From Sulfurovum sp. (lineage in GTDB: Bacteria > Campylobacterota > Campylobacteria > Campylobacterales > Sulfurovaceae), in contig JALWME010000186.1 of NCBI GenBank assembly GCA_027083995.1, positions 1 to 12,052 on the forward strand: a stretch of DNA of 12,052 nt, read 5' to 3'. How positions within the stretch are numbered: position 1 is the stretch's first letter; the number at the start of each line of letters is the position of its first letter. The notes below the pieces were generated by a model. The model searched no databases. It saw nothing but the letters and a program-made list of their open reading frames with translations, and had not been told where the DNA came from. Made by a program: the position numbers and the translations under genes. Of the stretch, positions 1 to 7,365 are shown in pieces.

Positions 1-95
1 CAATGAAAATGTTGATTAAGATTCATAGGGGATTGAGTAAATCCTTGAAGTTAAAAATTGTGGATGATTATTTGGTTAGAGATAAGAAAAAGTAA
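1..95 (+). CDS. possible 3' end of an upstream gene (partial)
   Basis: The frame that ends with TAA at 93-95 is open to the left edge. It contains an ATG at 3, so it could also be a complete 30-residue peptide, but no ribosome binding site can be judged because the upstream sequence is missing. The visible residues are basic and hydrophilic and end in four charged residues (Asp-Lys-Lys-Lys), as many C-termini do. I do not recognise a family. The window alone cannot tell a real gene end from a chance open stretch in AT-rich DNA. Confidence 0.3.
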   Translation, partial: MKMLIKIHRGLSKSLKLKIVDDYLVRDKKK

Positions 96-289
96 TCATT
101 CAGACCCCCGAATTTACCATTAAGTCTGATATTTAGGTAAAATATTGCTAACCGTCCCTCGTATAGATTTTTAAAGCTTAAAATTTATGTGAGAGAAGAT
201 TGGCTGCTTGTTTGGGTTTGAATTTGCAAGTGGCTCAAAAATATATTCTTAACCTATAGACTCTCTAATGGCTGTTCTATATTAAGACA
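96..289. other. non-coding stretch between left-edge ORF and lipoprotein gene
   Basis: I find no convincing gene here. A weak inverted repeat (TCAGAC at 100-105 with GTCTGA at 124-129, 18-nt loop) lies just after the stop at 95, but no T run follows it, so I do not call a terminator. No trbB, trbC or trbD coding sequence, nor any fragment I can recognise, is present, although those genes precede trbE in typical Trb operons. Confidence 0.5.
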
Positions 290-664
290 TTAATCGTTTA
301 CAGGATCGTAATCATAATCTCGTTTTGCTTTTGTGACACATGCAGTCTCAACAAGTGGGTTGGTTTCGTCGTTGTTAATATGGTCTTGATATTTAAGTTC
401 TGCACATCCATCCTGCGGGTTAGTCTTTCTACCGTATGTCTGACAGTTAACATCGTTACTTACTAGTTCATAACTTGCTTCTTTCCAAGATGGATCATTC
501 AATATGGCTTCTCCTGAGATATCACAAGATTCTTGACTCGAGTGATGCATTATAAGGTAAATGAAGTCTTCATATTTTCCTGCAGTACCTGTAGTACCAC
601 CTCCTCCACAGGCAGAGAATAATAATGTACTCATACTGATTGTTAATAACTTTAATTTTTGCAT
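290..664 (-). CDS. small cysteine-rich lipoprotein, function unknown
   Basis: This is a predicted 124-residue lipoprotein. The start at 664 is chosen because AAGGA lies about 7 nt upstream on the minus strand and because it gives a proper signal peptide. An upstream ATG at 733 would add 23 residues without a good ribosome binding site. The N-terminus has basic residues, a hydrophobic core and a lipobox (Leu-Phe-Ser-Ala-Cys, Cys19), then Gly-Gly-Gly-Gly as a flexible linker. The mature part is hydrophilic and acidic with four further cysteines (about 47, 74, 87 and 109), which could form two disulfides in the periplasm. It is divergent from trbE, so the two genes share a 121-bp promoter region. 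I do not recognise a family. A role as an entry-exclusion lipoprotein (TrbK-like in concept, not in sequence) is only an inference from position. Confidence 0.75.
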   Translation of the reverse strand: MQKLKLLTISMSTLLFSACGGGGTTGTAGKYEDFIYLIMHHSSQESCDISGEAILNDPSWKEASYELVSNDVNCQTYGRKTNPQDGCAELKYQDHINNDETNPLVETACVTKAKRDYDYDPVND

Positions 665-691
665 TCTTTTTCCTTGAATTAAAATGTGTAT

Positions 692-720
692 TTGATACAG
701 TAAAATACTACAATGGTAAA
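692..720 (-). promoter_or_regulatory. candidate promoter for the lipoprotein gene
   Basis: Reading the minus strand, TTTACC (720-715) and TATCAA (697-692) are separated by 17 bp and each match the sigma70 -35 and -10 consensus at 4 of 6 positions. The -10 overlaps an inverted repeat, GTATTT at 688-693 with AAATAC at 703-708, which could be an operator. In such AT-rich DNA matches of this quality arise by chance, so this is a weak call. Confidence 0.22.
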
Positions 721-741
721 AATTAAATGACACTTAATCTT

Positions 742-776
742 TATTATGATAAAGTAACTCAATCGTAATTTGGGGA
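742..776 (+). promoter_or_regulatory. candidate -10 element and ribosome binding site of the trb operon
   Basis: Upstream of trbE the plus strand has TATTAT (742-747) and TATGAT (745-750), either of which could be a -10 box. There is no recognisable -35, which is common in Campylobacterota promoters. GGGGA at 772-776 lies 9 nt before the trbE ATG and is the only purine-rich candidate ribosome binding site. If the window contains the operon start, the promoter must lie in the 665-785 interval shared with the divergent lipoprotein gene. Confidence 0.28.
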
Positions 777-785
777 AACTACTGA

Positions 786-3215
786 ATGTTAAAATTAAAA
801 AATTATAGAGATAAACCTAAATCGTTAGGTGACCTATTAAATTATGCTGGAATGATTGATGACAGTACTTTCTTAAATAAAGATGGGTCATTAACCACAG
901 GATATACATATACAACTGCTGATTTATCCTCAGCTGCTTTATTTGAAAGAAATTCAGCAGCTGAACAAATGAATAAAGTATTAAATAGATTTGGTTCAAA
1001 TTGGTCTATAAATGTAGATTCATTTCGTGTAAGTGCAAACAGTTATCCTAGAAAAGAAGAATCTTATTTTAGTAGTGATGTAACTAGAAATATAGACAAT
1101 GTAAGAAGAGATTTTTTTATAAGACAAGGTAATCTTTATGAAACACGTTTTACACTGTTTATTACATATATCCCTCCTTCAAAAGTAAAGGCAAAATTAC
1201 TTGCTTTAAGTTCTGACGAATCAACCACAAACTTCGAGACATATATTCAATATTTCCATGAGAAACTTTCTGAATTTGAAAATATTTTTGAAGCGTTCCC
1301 AAATTTTAAAATCAATAAACTTTCCAATTTTGAAGAAGAAGATGAATTTGGGGTAAAGCATGTAGTATCACCAGCACTAGAATATATCAATTTTTTTATA
1401 ACGGGAAATAGACACAAGGTTTGTCTTCCTCCGGTTCCCATGTATTTAGACAGCGTTATTGGATCTAAAAATTTTGTAGGTGGTTTAGCACCAAAAATAG
1501 GTGATAAACATATAAGAGTAATTACCATTGATGGTTTTCCTCAAGAATCTTTCCCCAATATTTTAAATACATTAAATCTAATGGATTTTGAATATAGGTT
1601 TTCAAGCAGGTTTATATATTTAGATAGAAGTGAAGCGTTAGCTCTACTTGATAAAGAGCGTAGAAACTGGAATCAACAGACAACTTCATTATGGCAACAA
1701 TTTTTTAATGTTGGTGGTTCAGTAGATCGACATGCCGTAAATATGGTTGGACAAATTGAAGCAGCTATATCTGATCAAAAAGCAGGAGAAGTTGTTTTCG
1801 GATATTACATTGCTAACATAGTGATTATGGATGCCGATGAATCAATCTTGAAGAAGAATGTCAACCTAACAATTCAAAATATAGAAACGCTAGGTTTTTC
1901 AGCAATGGTACAAGATTATAATGCTATTGAATCATGGTTAGGGACATTGCCATCTCATACTATATATAATGTGCGAAAACAGATGATATCATCATTAAAC
2001 TTTTCTCATTTTATACCACTTAGTAATGTTTGGACGGGAAGTCCAGTTTCCCCATGTGATAAATATCCTATTGATTCTCCAGCATTACTTTATACAGTCT
2101 CAGATGGGAATATCCCATATAGATTGAACTTGCATGTAAAAGATGTTGGGCACACGTTAGCCTTTGGTCCTACAGGTACAGGTAAATCAACATTATTGGC
2201 ATTACTCATTGCACAATTTGATAGATACAGGAATTCTAAGGCATGGGTGTTTGATAAAGGAAGGTCTATTTATGCTCTGACAAAAGCAATGGGTGGAAAT
2301 CATTATGATGTTGTAGCAGAAGATGATAGCGCTATCTCTTTTGCCCCATTAGCAAACATAAAAACAAATTCAGACCGGATATGGGCTGAAGACTGGTTAG
2401 AGATAGTATGTAATATACAGGGGGTAAATTTCGATGCATCAAAAACAAGAAAAATAAGAGAAGCATTAGATACGCACATAGAAACGGGTGCAAAAACACT
2501 TACAGAGTTTGTTGCACTCGTACAAGATGAAGAGATTTCTGAAGCATTAAACTTTTATACGATACGAGGTTCTATTCATATCCTAGATGGAGAAGAGGAA
2601 AGGTTAGAGGCTTCAAATATAAGTACGTTTGAGTTGGCAGAACTGATGACATTAGGAGATAAGGTAGTCTTACCTGTGTTACTCTATATTTTCCAGATTA
2701 TTGAAAAATCATTAGATGGATCGCCAACAGGAATATTTATTGATGAGAGTTGGACAGTGTTGGGACATCCAACATTCTCACCACGAATAAAAAAATGGCT
2801 TAAAGAATTACGTAAAAAGAATTGTTTTGTATTTATGGCTACACAATCATTATCTGATGCACTTAACTCTGGCATATTAGATGTCCTTCAAGAATCTTGC
2901 CCTAGTAAAATATTTCTTCCTAATCCAGAGGCATTTCAAAAAGGCTCTGACAATGGAGTTCTAGGTCCATATGATTTTTATAGAGCCTTTGGACTAAATG
3001 ATCAACAGATTAAAATTATTTACGAAGCCATACCAAAAAGAGAATATTATTATACCTCGCCTGAAGGGAATAGAAAATTCAATCTAGTATTAGAACCATA
3101 TACATTAGCATTTTGTGCCGCTGCAGATGTCGAAGATGTTATTTATATAGAAAAACTTATACAGCAAGATGAACAAAATTGGGTAGATAATTGGATTAAG
3201 TATAAATTAAATTAA
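786..3215 (+). CDS. trbE: TrbE, VirB4-family conjugation ATPase
   Basis: This 809-residue cytoplasmic ATPase energises assembly and substrate movement in the type IV secretion apparatus. Its length is usual for TrbE. Residues 1 to about 430 form the N-terminal CagE/TrbE/VirB domain, which docks on the membrane complex. The C-terminal half is the motor domain: Walker A GPTGTGKS at 461-468, then a TrbE/VirB4-type segment with VFDKGRS, Walker B IFIDE at 650-654, and the MATQS motif at 684-688. The opening MLKLKNYR followed by LNKDGSL resembles the standard TrbE N-terminus, so the start is credible and no TrbD is fused in front. It is the first plus-strand gene of the cluster, ahead of trbJ. The family is certain. 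TrbE rather than plain VirB4 follows from gene order and from the TrbJ/L/F partners. No disruption of key motifs is seen. Confidence 0.96.
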   Translation: MLKLKNYRDKPKSLGDLLNYAGMIDDSTFLNKDGSLTTGYTYTTADLSSAALFERNSAAEQMNKVLNRFGSNWSINVDSFRVSANSYPRKEESYFSSDVTRNIDNVRRDFFIRQGNLYETRFTLFITYIPPSKVKAKLLALSSDESTTNFETYIQYFHEKLSEFENIFEAFPNFKINKLSNFEEEDEFGVKHVVSPALEYINFFITGNRHKVCLPPVPMYLDSVIGSKNFVGGLAPKIGDKHIRVITIDGFPQESFPNILNTLNLMDFEYRFSSRFIYLDRSEALALLDKERRNWNQQTTSLWQQFFNVGGSVDRHAVNMVGQIEAAISDQKAGEVVFGYYIANIVIMDADESILKKNVNLTIQNIETLGFSAMVQDYNAIESWLGTLPSHTIYNVRKQMISSLNFSHFIPLSNVWTGSPVSPCDKYPIDSPALLYTVSDGNIPYRLNLHVKDVGHTLAFGPTGTGKSTLLALLIAQFDRYRNSKAWVFDKGRSIYALTKAMGGNHYDVVAEDDSAISFAPLANIKTNSDRIWAEDWLEIVCNIQGVNFDASKTRKIREALDTHIETGAKTLTEFVALVQDEEISEALNFYTIRGSIHILDGEEERLEASNISTFELAELMTLGDKVVLPVLLYIFQIIEKSLDGSPTGIFIDESWTVLGHPTFSPRIKKWLKELRKKNCFVFMATQSLSDALNSGILDVLQESCPSKIFLPNPEAFQKGSDNGVLGPYDFYRAFGLNDQQIKIIYEAIPKREYYYTSPEGNRKFNLVLEPYTLAFCAAADVEDVIYIEKLIQQDEQNWVDNWIKYKLN

Positions 3216-3264
3216 AAGGAGTCTATTTGTGTTACTGAATAAGTTAATAAAGTGTGGAGTTTAA
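3216..3264 (+). other. orphan Shine-Dalgarno with 11-codon GTG ORF
   Basis: Immediately after the trbE stop, AAGGAG (3216-3221) lies 7 nt before a GTG (3229-3231) that opens an 11-codon frame ending in TAA at 3262-3264. The tiny peptide would be Met-Leu-Leu-Asn-Lys-Leu-Ile-Lys-Cys-Gly-Val. Its stop lies inside the perfect palindrome at 3257-3268. This may be a leader peptide that couples translation to trbJ, a remnant of a lost gene, or chance. The strong ribosome binding site with nothing longer behind it is the reason to record it. Confidence 0.35.
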
Positions 3265-3268
3265 ACTC
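3257..3268. repeat. perfect 12-bp palindrome between trbE and trbJ
   Basis: GAGTTTAAACTC reads the same on both strands. It lies 32 nt before the chosen trbJ start, in the only gap longer than 20 bp inside trbE-trbI. It could be a protein-binding site or an mRNA processing or attenuation element. There is no T run after it, so it is not an intrinsic terminator. Confidence 0.4.
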
Positions 3269-3300
3269 TTAAATTAAGTAATAAATCAGAAGGAATGTAT

Positions 3301-4053
3301 ATGTTTAATAAGATATGTAAAACAACAGGACTAACAATAGCACTCATAGCAGTATCCTCTACAACATCACAGGCTAGTGGTGCAATAGCGGGTGCAACAG
3401 AACCAACACAACTTATACGGTGGGGAAGTGAAGTGGGAAGTGATCTACCACAGCAATTAGCACAAGTTGCACACGCAGTTTCACAACTAGAGACAATGAG
3501 AACAAATTTAGAACATCTGAGTGGAGGTGATTGGCTTCTTTTTGTAAATCAGGCATTAAAATTAAAACAATTAGTTGAATATCAGGAAGCAGTAGCATAT
3601 ACATCTGCTACATACTCTCAGCAATTTGCGACAAAATATAAAGGTTTTCAAGAGTTTGCGGACATGGCATCTAGTGATACACATAATCAAGATTATGCTG
3701 AACAGTACAAAACTCTAAATAAAACAACACAGGATACCGTTAAGTCTGCACTAGATCAATTAAACTTTTCTGCACAAGAAATGGAAGATGATCAAGCTTT
3801 TACAGATAAGCTAAAATCGATGGCGGGAAGTGCAGTAGGCCAAAAACAAGCAATGGAAGTTGCTTCCCAAATAGCACTACACTCAACAGAGCAAATGAAA
3901 AAAATGCAAAAGGTGCAAATGGCAGAAACACAACTTCAAGCGGCATGGATTGCAAAACAAAATGCAAAAGAAGAAATGATAGATGCCAGAGAAAGTATAC
4001 TCAAGCATAGACAACAGGTAGATACAAATAATATGCAATTTAAGAGTTTTTAG
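3301..4053 (+). CDS. trbJ: TrbJ, VirB5-like conjugation protein
   Basis: This is a secreted 250-residue protein of the TrbJ family, the counterpart of VirB5, thought to act at the pilus tip or in mating-pair contact. The ATG at 3301 is preferred over the in-frame ATG at 3295 because AGAAGGA ends at 3294, leaving 6 nt to 3301 but none to 3295. The signal peptide covers about residues 1-25, with likely cleavage after Ser-Gln-Ala. The mature protein begins near GATEPTQ (31-37), a hallmark of TrbJ. The rest is helical and Gln/Ala/Met-rich, with a likely coiled coil over the last 60 residues, matching the VirB5 fold style. It sits between trbE and trbL as in Ti-plasmid Trb operons; trbK, usual after trbJ, is absent. 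Confidence 0.9.
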   Translation: MFNKICKTTGLTIALIAVSSTTSQASGAIAGATEPTQLIRWGSEVGSDLPQQLAQVAHAVSQLETMRTNLEHLSGGDWLLFVNQALKLKQLVEYQEAVAYTSATYSQQFATKYKGFQEFADMASSDTHNQDYAEQYKTLNKTTQDTVKSALDQLNFSAQEMEDDQAFTDKLKSMAGSAVGQKQAMEVASQIALHSTEQMKKMQKVQMAETQLQAAWIAKQNAKEEMIDARESILKHRQQVDTNNMQFKSF

Positions 4054-4061
4054 GAAACTTA

Positions 4062-5330
4062 ATGAAAAAAAAGTCTTATTTCCTTATTATTTGTATCAGC
4101 TTCTTGTTACCAGTTGGTGTATATGCTGCAACACCTGATGCATTTACTTTTGATAATTTTTTTAGTAATTTTACTAGTAGTGCTAATATTGTAGCAATAT
4201 TTGTACTTATGGGACCAACATTCGAAAGAATTGCCTTAAATATTTTATATTTTCTTTTAATAATTCAAATTGTTTTTGAACTTGGCACCATGGCTTTAAG
4301 AAATCAAATGGATATTGGGGGATCTTTTCTCGTTATAGGTAGAGCACTTATGATTGGAATATTGTTTATGCTTATTATTAAGTTACCTATGGTTACATGG
4401 CTGACAAAATGGCTGACAGGTACATTTATGCAACTGGGAAGTGATCTAGCCAATCCATTTGGATTCTTCGGCACATTTTCATTCGGTCAGCTAATTGTTG
4501 AAATTGCAAACCTGATATCGGATACTATTGAATCGGCAAGTGAACAAAGTGTAAATATACACATGAGTATATTTTTAATGCAACTAATGACAACTTATTT
4601 TGTTGTGATGATGGTTGGAGAGTATGTCATGGCTATCATCAAATTTATTTTTATGGCTTATATAAATTTACTTGCGATGGCCTTTGCACCCTTTGCCCCT
4701 ACACGACAATGGGCAATTAATGGATTATCTTCACTCTTGAAAGTTGGAATTACGATAGTGATGGTTAGAGTTGTGATTGCTATATTTGGACCTTTTATAG
4801 TTACTTACATACAGCAATACATTGCTGACAGAGAAGTTGCTTCATTGATATATTTACTTATATTCGCAATTCTGGGTAATACTATAGTAAGTGGGATGTC
4901 AGGATTGATAAATGGTGTTTTCTCAGGACAAGGCATAGGTAATAGTGGTCTTGGCCAAAGTACTATGCAGGCTACACAGCCTGCTGCTATGAATCATGCT
5001 ATAGCCTCAGGCATGAGTAAGCCTCCTGTTCCAACACAAACAGCAGGTTTAGCTGCATCCAAAGGAGGTAGTTCAGGTGCTTCAGGACTTAGCAACGGTG
5101 GTGGTGGAAATAATATGAATAACCCTATTTTAGGTGGGGGTGCTGCATCTACTGCTGCAAATGGGGCCGGCAAAGCTGCTGTCTCAGCTGCTAAAGGTTT
5201 AGGTGCTGCTGGAGGAGGACTTATGGGAACCACAGCTATGTCTTCTGGAAGTATGGTTAATGGTGGAGAAGGTGCTGCTGCTGATAGTTCAGTGAGTTTA
5301 CCTACGAGTTACAAATCTTCATTTGAATAA
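4062..5330 (+). CDS. trbL: TrbL, VirB6-like polytopic inner-membrane protein
   Basis: This 422-residue integral inner-membrane protein of the TrbL/VirB6 family forms part of the translocation channel. A cleavable-looking signal segment (1-22, ending Val-Tyr-Ala-Ala) is followed by the TrbL-type stretch with VLMGPTFERIA (about 48-58). Hydrophobic segments lie near 58-76, 87-108, 156-202 (probably two), 217-240 and 250-275. From about residue 285 the tail turns into a Gly/Ala/Ser/Asn low-complexity region of roughly 130 residues, typical of TrbL C-termini. AGGAAA overlaps the trbJ stop and serves as the ribosome binding site for the ATG 8 nt after trbJ, so translation is probably coupled. Confidence 0.93.
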   Translation: MKKKSYFLIICISFLLPVGVYAATPDAFTFDNFFSNFTSSANIVAIFVLMGPTFERIALNILYFLLIIQIVFELGTMALRNQMDIGGSFLVIGRALMIGILFMLIIKLPMVTWLTKWLTGTFMQLGSDLANPFGFFGTFSFGQLIVEIANLISDTIESASEQSVNIHMSIFLMQLMTTYFVVMMVGEYVMAIIKFIFMAYINLLAMAFAPFAPTRQWAINGLSSLLKVGITIVMVRVVIAIFGPFIVTYIQQYIADREVASLIYLLIFAILGNTIVSGMSGLINGVFSGQGIGNSGLGQSTMQATQPAAMNHAIASGMSKPPVPTQTAGLAASKGGSSGASGLSNGGGGNNMNNPILGGGAASTAANGAGKAAVSAAKGLGAAGGGLMGTTAMSSGSMVNGGEGAAADSSVSLPTSYKSSFE

Positions 5331-5349
5331 ATAAAACAAAAGGGAAAAA

Positions 5350-6012
5350 ATGTCAAAAGAGAATGACAAAATAGATAATGTGTACCTTGCGGCTAAAAAT
5401 GAATGGAATGAACGTTATGGTTCCTATATTTCGCAGGCAAACACATGGAAAACAGTAGCTTTTATTGCGTTACTTATTGCGATGCTTGCTGTAGCAGGCT
5501 TTATTTATTCGAGTTCACAAAATAAATTTATACCTTATATTGTTGAGGTTAATAAGTTAGGTGTTCCTGTTTCGACACAGAGAGCAACTGCAACGAAGGT
5601 TAAAGATCCAACTATCATAAAATATATACTTTCCGAATTTATTACTAATTATCGAACTATATACAATGATAGGGATGTACAGGTACAGATGATAAAAAAA
5701 GCATATAACTACGTTGAAGCAAATTCTCCTGCATATAATATGTTATCTCAGTCCTATGTAGATGCCTCACCATTTAATCGTCTAAATAGGGTTCAAGTAC
5801 ATATATTATCGGTATTGGCTCTATCTAAAAACTCTTGGCAGCTTGACTGGGTAGAAAAAACATTTAGTAATGATGGGAAACTTTTGGAAGAAAGCTATTT
5901 TAAAGGGATTGCAAAGTTTGTCATACTTCCCCCGAACACAGAAGAAGCTATATTAAAAAACCCCATTGGACTTTACATAACAGAGTTTAACTTCAATAAA
6001 CAAATTAAATAA
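5350..6012 (+). CDS. trbF: TrbF, VirB8-like inner-membrane scaffold protein
   Basis: This is a 220-residue bitopic inner-membrane protein of the VirB8/TrbF family, which nucleates assembly of the type IV secretion complex. The N-terminus carries YLAAKNEWNERYGSY (12-26), matching the conserved TrbF cytoplasmic segment. One transmembrane helix follows (about 34-53), then SQNKFIPYIVEVNKLG (56-71), a strong family signature. The remaining periplasmic domain of about 150 residues fits the VirB8 fold. AGGGA lies close before the ATG, and the gap after trbL is 19 nt. The order L-F-G matches Ti-type Trb systems. Confidence 0.94.
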   Translation: MSKENDKIDNVYLAAKNEWNERYGSYISQANTWKTVAFIALLIAMLAVAGFIYSSSQNKFIPYIVEVNKLGVPVSTQRATATKVKDPTIIKYILSEFITNYRTIYNDRDVQVQMIKKAYNYVEANSPAYNMLSQSYVDASPFNRLNRVQVHILSVLALSKNSWQLDWVEKTFSNDGKLLEESYFKGIAKFVILPPNTEEAILKNPIGLYITEFNFNKQIK

Positions 6013-6027
6013 ATAGGAAGGAAAAAG

Positions 6028-6888
6028 ATGAAAATAAAAATATTGTTAGTACTCGCAGTATTAGGTAGTGTATTAATACATGCAGTAGAAACATTTTCAG
6101 AGGACAATTACTTGTTGGATAAAAGAGAATGGCATTCTGTCAAAATGGCTAAAAAATGGTTAAACCATAATACTAAGTCAGTGAGGGGTAAAGATGGTAA
6201 AGTTACATTTTTATTTGGGGCAACAATGCCCACTGTTGTTTGTAGCCCCCTTAGGACATCTGATATCGAATTAGAACCAGGAGAGATTATAAAAGATATA
6301 AAGTCTGGTGATACCGCACGTTGGCAGTTTGATACAGCAATCTCTGGCAGTGGAATGTCTGAAGTGTCACATGTATTAGTCAAGCCCATGGATTTAGGAA
6401 TAAGTACAAATTTGACCATTTTTACAGATCGGCGTGTATACCATCTTAAAGTGGTTTCCAAAAAGTTTGCGTGGACGCCTTATATTTCTTTTGTGTATAG
6501 AGATAACTTACAACGTTCTTTATATAAGTACAAGAAGTATAAAAGTGATAAAGCAAGAAAAGATAAAGTATTTTCTAGTTTTAGAAAACCTACATCTAAC
6601 AGAACGGTTGATATCAGTAGGTTAAATTTTAAATACGATATTTCTGGGAATGCCTCATGGAAGCCATTACGTGTCTATAATGATAAAATTAAGACGTATA
6701 TAGAATTACCAGAAAGTACATTTAGTTCCGAATTACCAGCTCTTTTAATAATGCAGAACGGTAATAAGGAATTAGTAAATTATAGATATAAAAATAATAC
6801 TTTTATAGTAGATAAAATATTTGATAAAGCCATCCTTATTACAGGTGTTGGTATGAATCAAGATAAAGTCACAATCAGGAGAAAATAA
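6028..6888 (+). CDS. trbG: TrbG, VirB9-like outer core-complex protein
   Basis: This 286-residue periplasmic and outer-membrane-associated protein of the TrbG/VirB9/CagX family joins TrbH and TrbI in the core complex that spans the envelope. The signal peptide is about 1-19 (cleavage after Ile-His-Ala). The N-terminal VirB9 domain shows VCSPLRTSDIELEPGE at 71-86 and the strand region HVLVKPMDLGISTNLTIFTD (115-134). The C-terminal domain ends with AILITGVGMNQDKVTIRR (about 268-285), a conserved VirB9 ending that contacts VirB7-type lipoproteins. AAGGA lies 5 nt before the ATG and the gap to trbF is 15 nt. It is within the usual family length, and no defect is visible. Confidence 0.95.
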   Translation: MKIKILLVLAVLGSVLIHAVETFSEDNYLLDKREWHSVKMAKKWLNHNTKSVRGKDGKVTFLFGATMPTVVCSPLRTSDIELEPGEIIKDIKSGDTARWQFDTAISGSGMSEVSHVLVKPMDLGISTNLTIFTDRRVYHLKVVSKKFAWTPYISFVYRDNLQRSLYKYKKYKSDKARKDKVFSSFRKPTSNRTVDISRLNFKYDISGNASWKPLRVYNDKIKTYIELPESTFSSELPALLIMQNGNKELVNYRYKNNTFIVDKIFDKAILITGVGMNQDKVTIRRK

Positions 6889-6890
6889 TT

Positions 6891-7349
6891 ATGAAGAAAA
6901 TATTACTGGTTATAAGTGTTGTATTGTTTACCGCATGTTCTTCAAAAAATTATATATCACCTAGTTTAACATCTGAACCAAATACTAACAGGATTATTAA
7001 TGACTTTATAGCATATCTTAAGAAAAGCTATATACCATCAAGTACTACATTCATTATTCAGGCTAGAGATGGCTTTAATAATCAACTTATTTCTTCATTA
7101 CAAAATAAAGGTTATGCAGTGTGCAGTGGTGAACAATGTTATAAAGGTACATCGTTGGAATATATAATTGATACAATCGACAATCAATATGTAAGAGTGA
7201 GTTTTTATATAAATAAAGATTTAGTGAGTAGATTATATAGTCTAACACCTCTTGGATATATCCGGCCATATGGTTCCTTTACTGTAATAAGAAACATTAT
7301 TATAAAAGAAAAGAGTGACACACAACCTTCGACAATACGTCGTTTTTAA
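6891..7349 (+). CDS. trbH: TrbH-like lipoprotein (VirB7 position)
   Basis: This is a 152-residue lipoprotein with a signal peptide and lipobox Leu-Phe-Thr-Ala-Cys (Cys16). After a short linker come helices and FNNQLISSLQNKGYAVC (62-78), which resembles the TrbH pattern of a small domain ending in 'L..KGYAV'. The gene sits between trbG and trbI, where TrbH is found in Trb systems and where a lipoprotein anchors the VirB9-VirB10 core to the outer membrane. The ATG is only 2 nt after the trbG stop, with AGGAG (6877-6881) inside the end of trbG, so the genes are translationally coupled. Assignment rests on position, lipobox and the short motif, as the rest has diverged. Confidence 0.75.
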   Translation: MKKILLVISVVLFTACSSKNYISPSLTSEPNTNRIINDFIAYLKKSYIPSSTTFIIQARDGFNNQLISSLQNKGYAVCSGEQCYKGTSLEYIIDTIDNQYVRVSFYINKDLVSRLYSLTPLGYIRPYGSFTVIRNIIIKEKSDTQPSTIRRF

Positions 7350-7365
7350 AAAGAAGGATTAAAAT

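Noticed and set aside
4994..5233. Pro/Ala-rich minus-strand open frame opposite the end of trbL
   Set aside because: It is the complement of the Gly/Ala/Ser low-complexity tail of TrbL; it has no ribosome binding site and no family features.
6108..6461. 117-residue minus-strand open frame within trbG
   Set aside because: It lies entirely opposite the conserved VirB9 domain and has no independent support.
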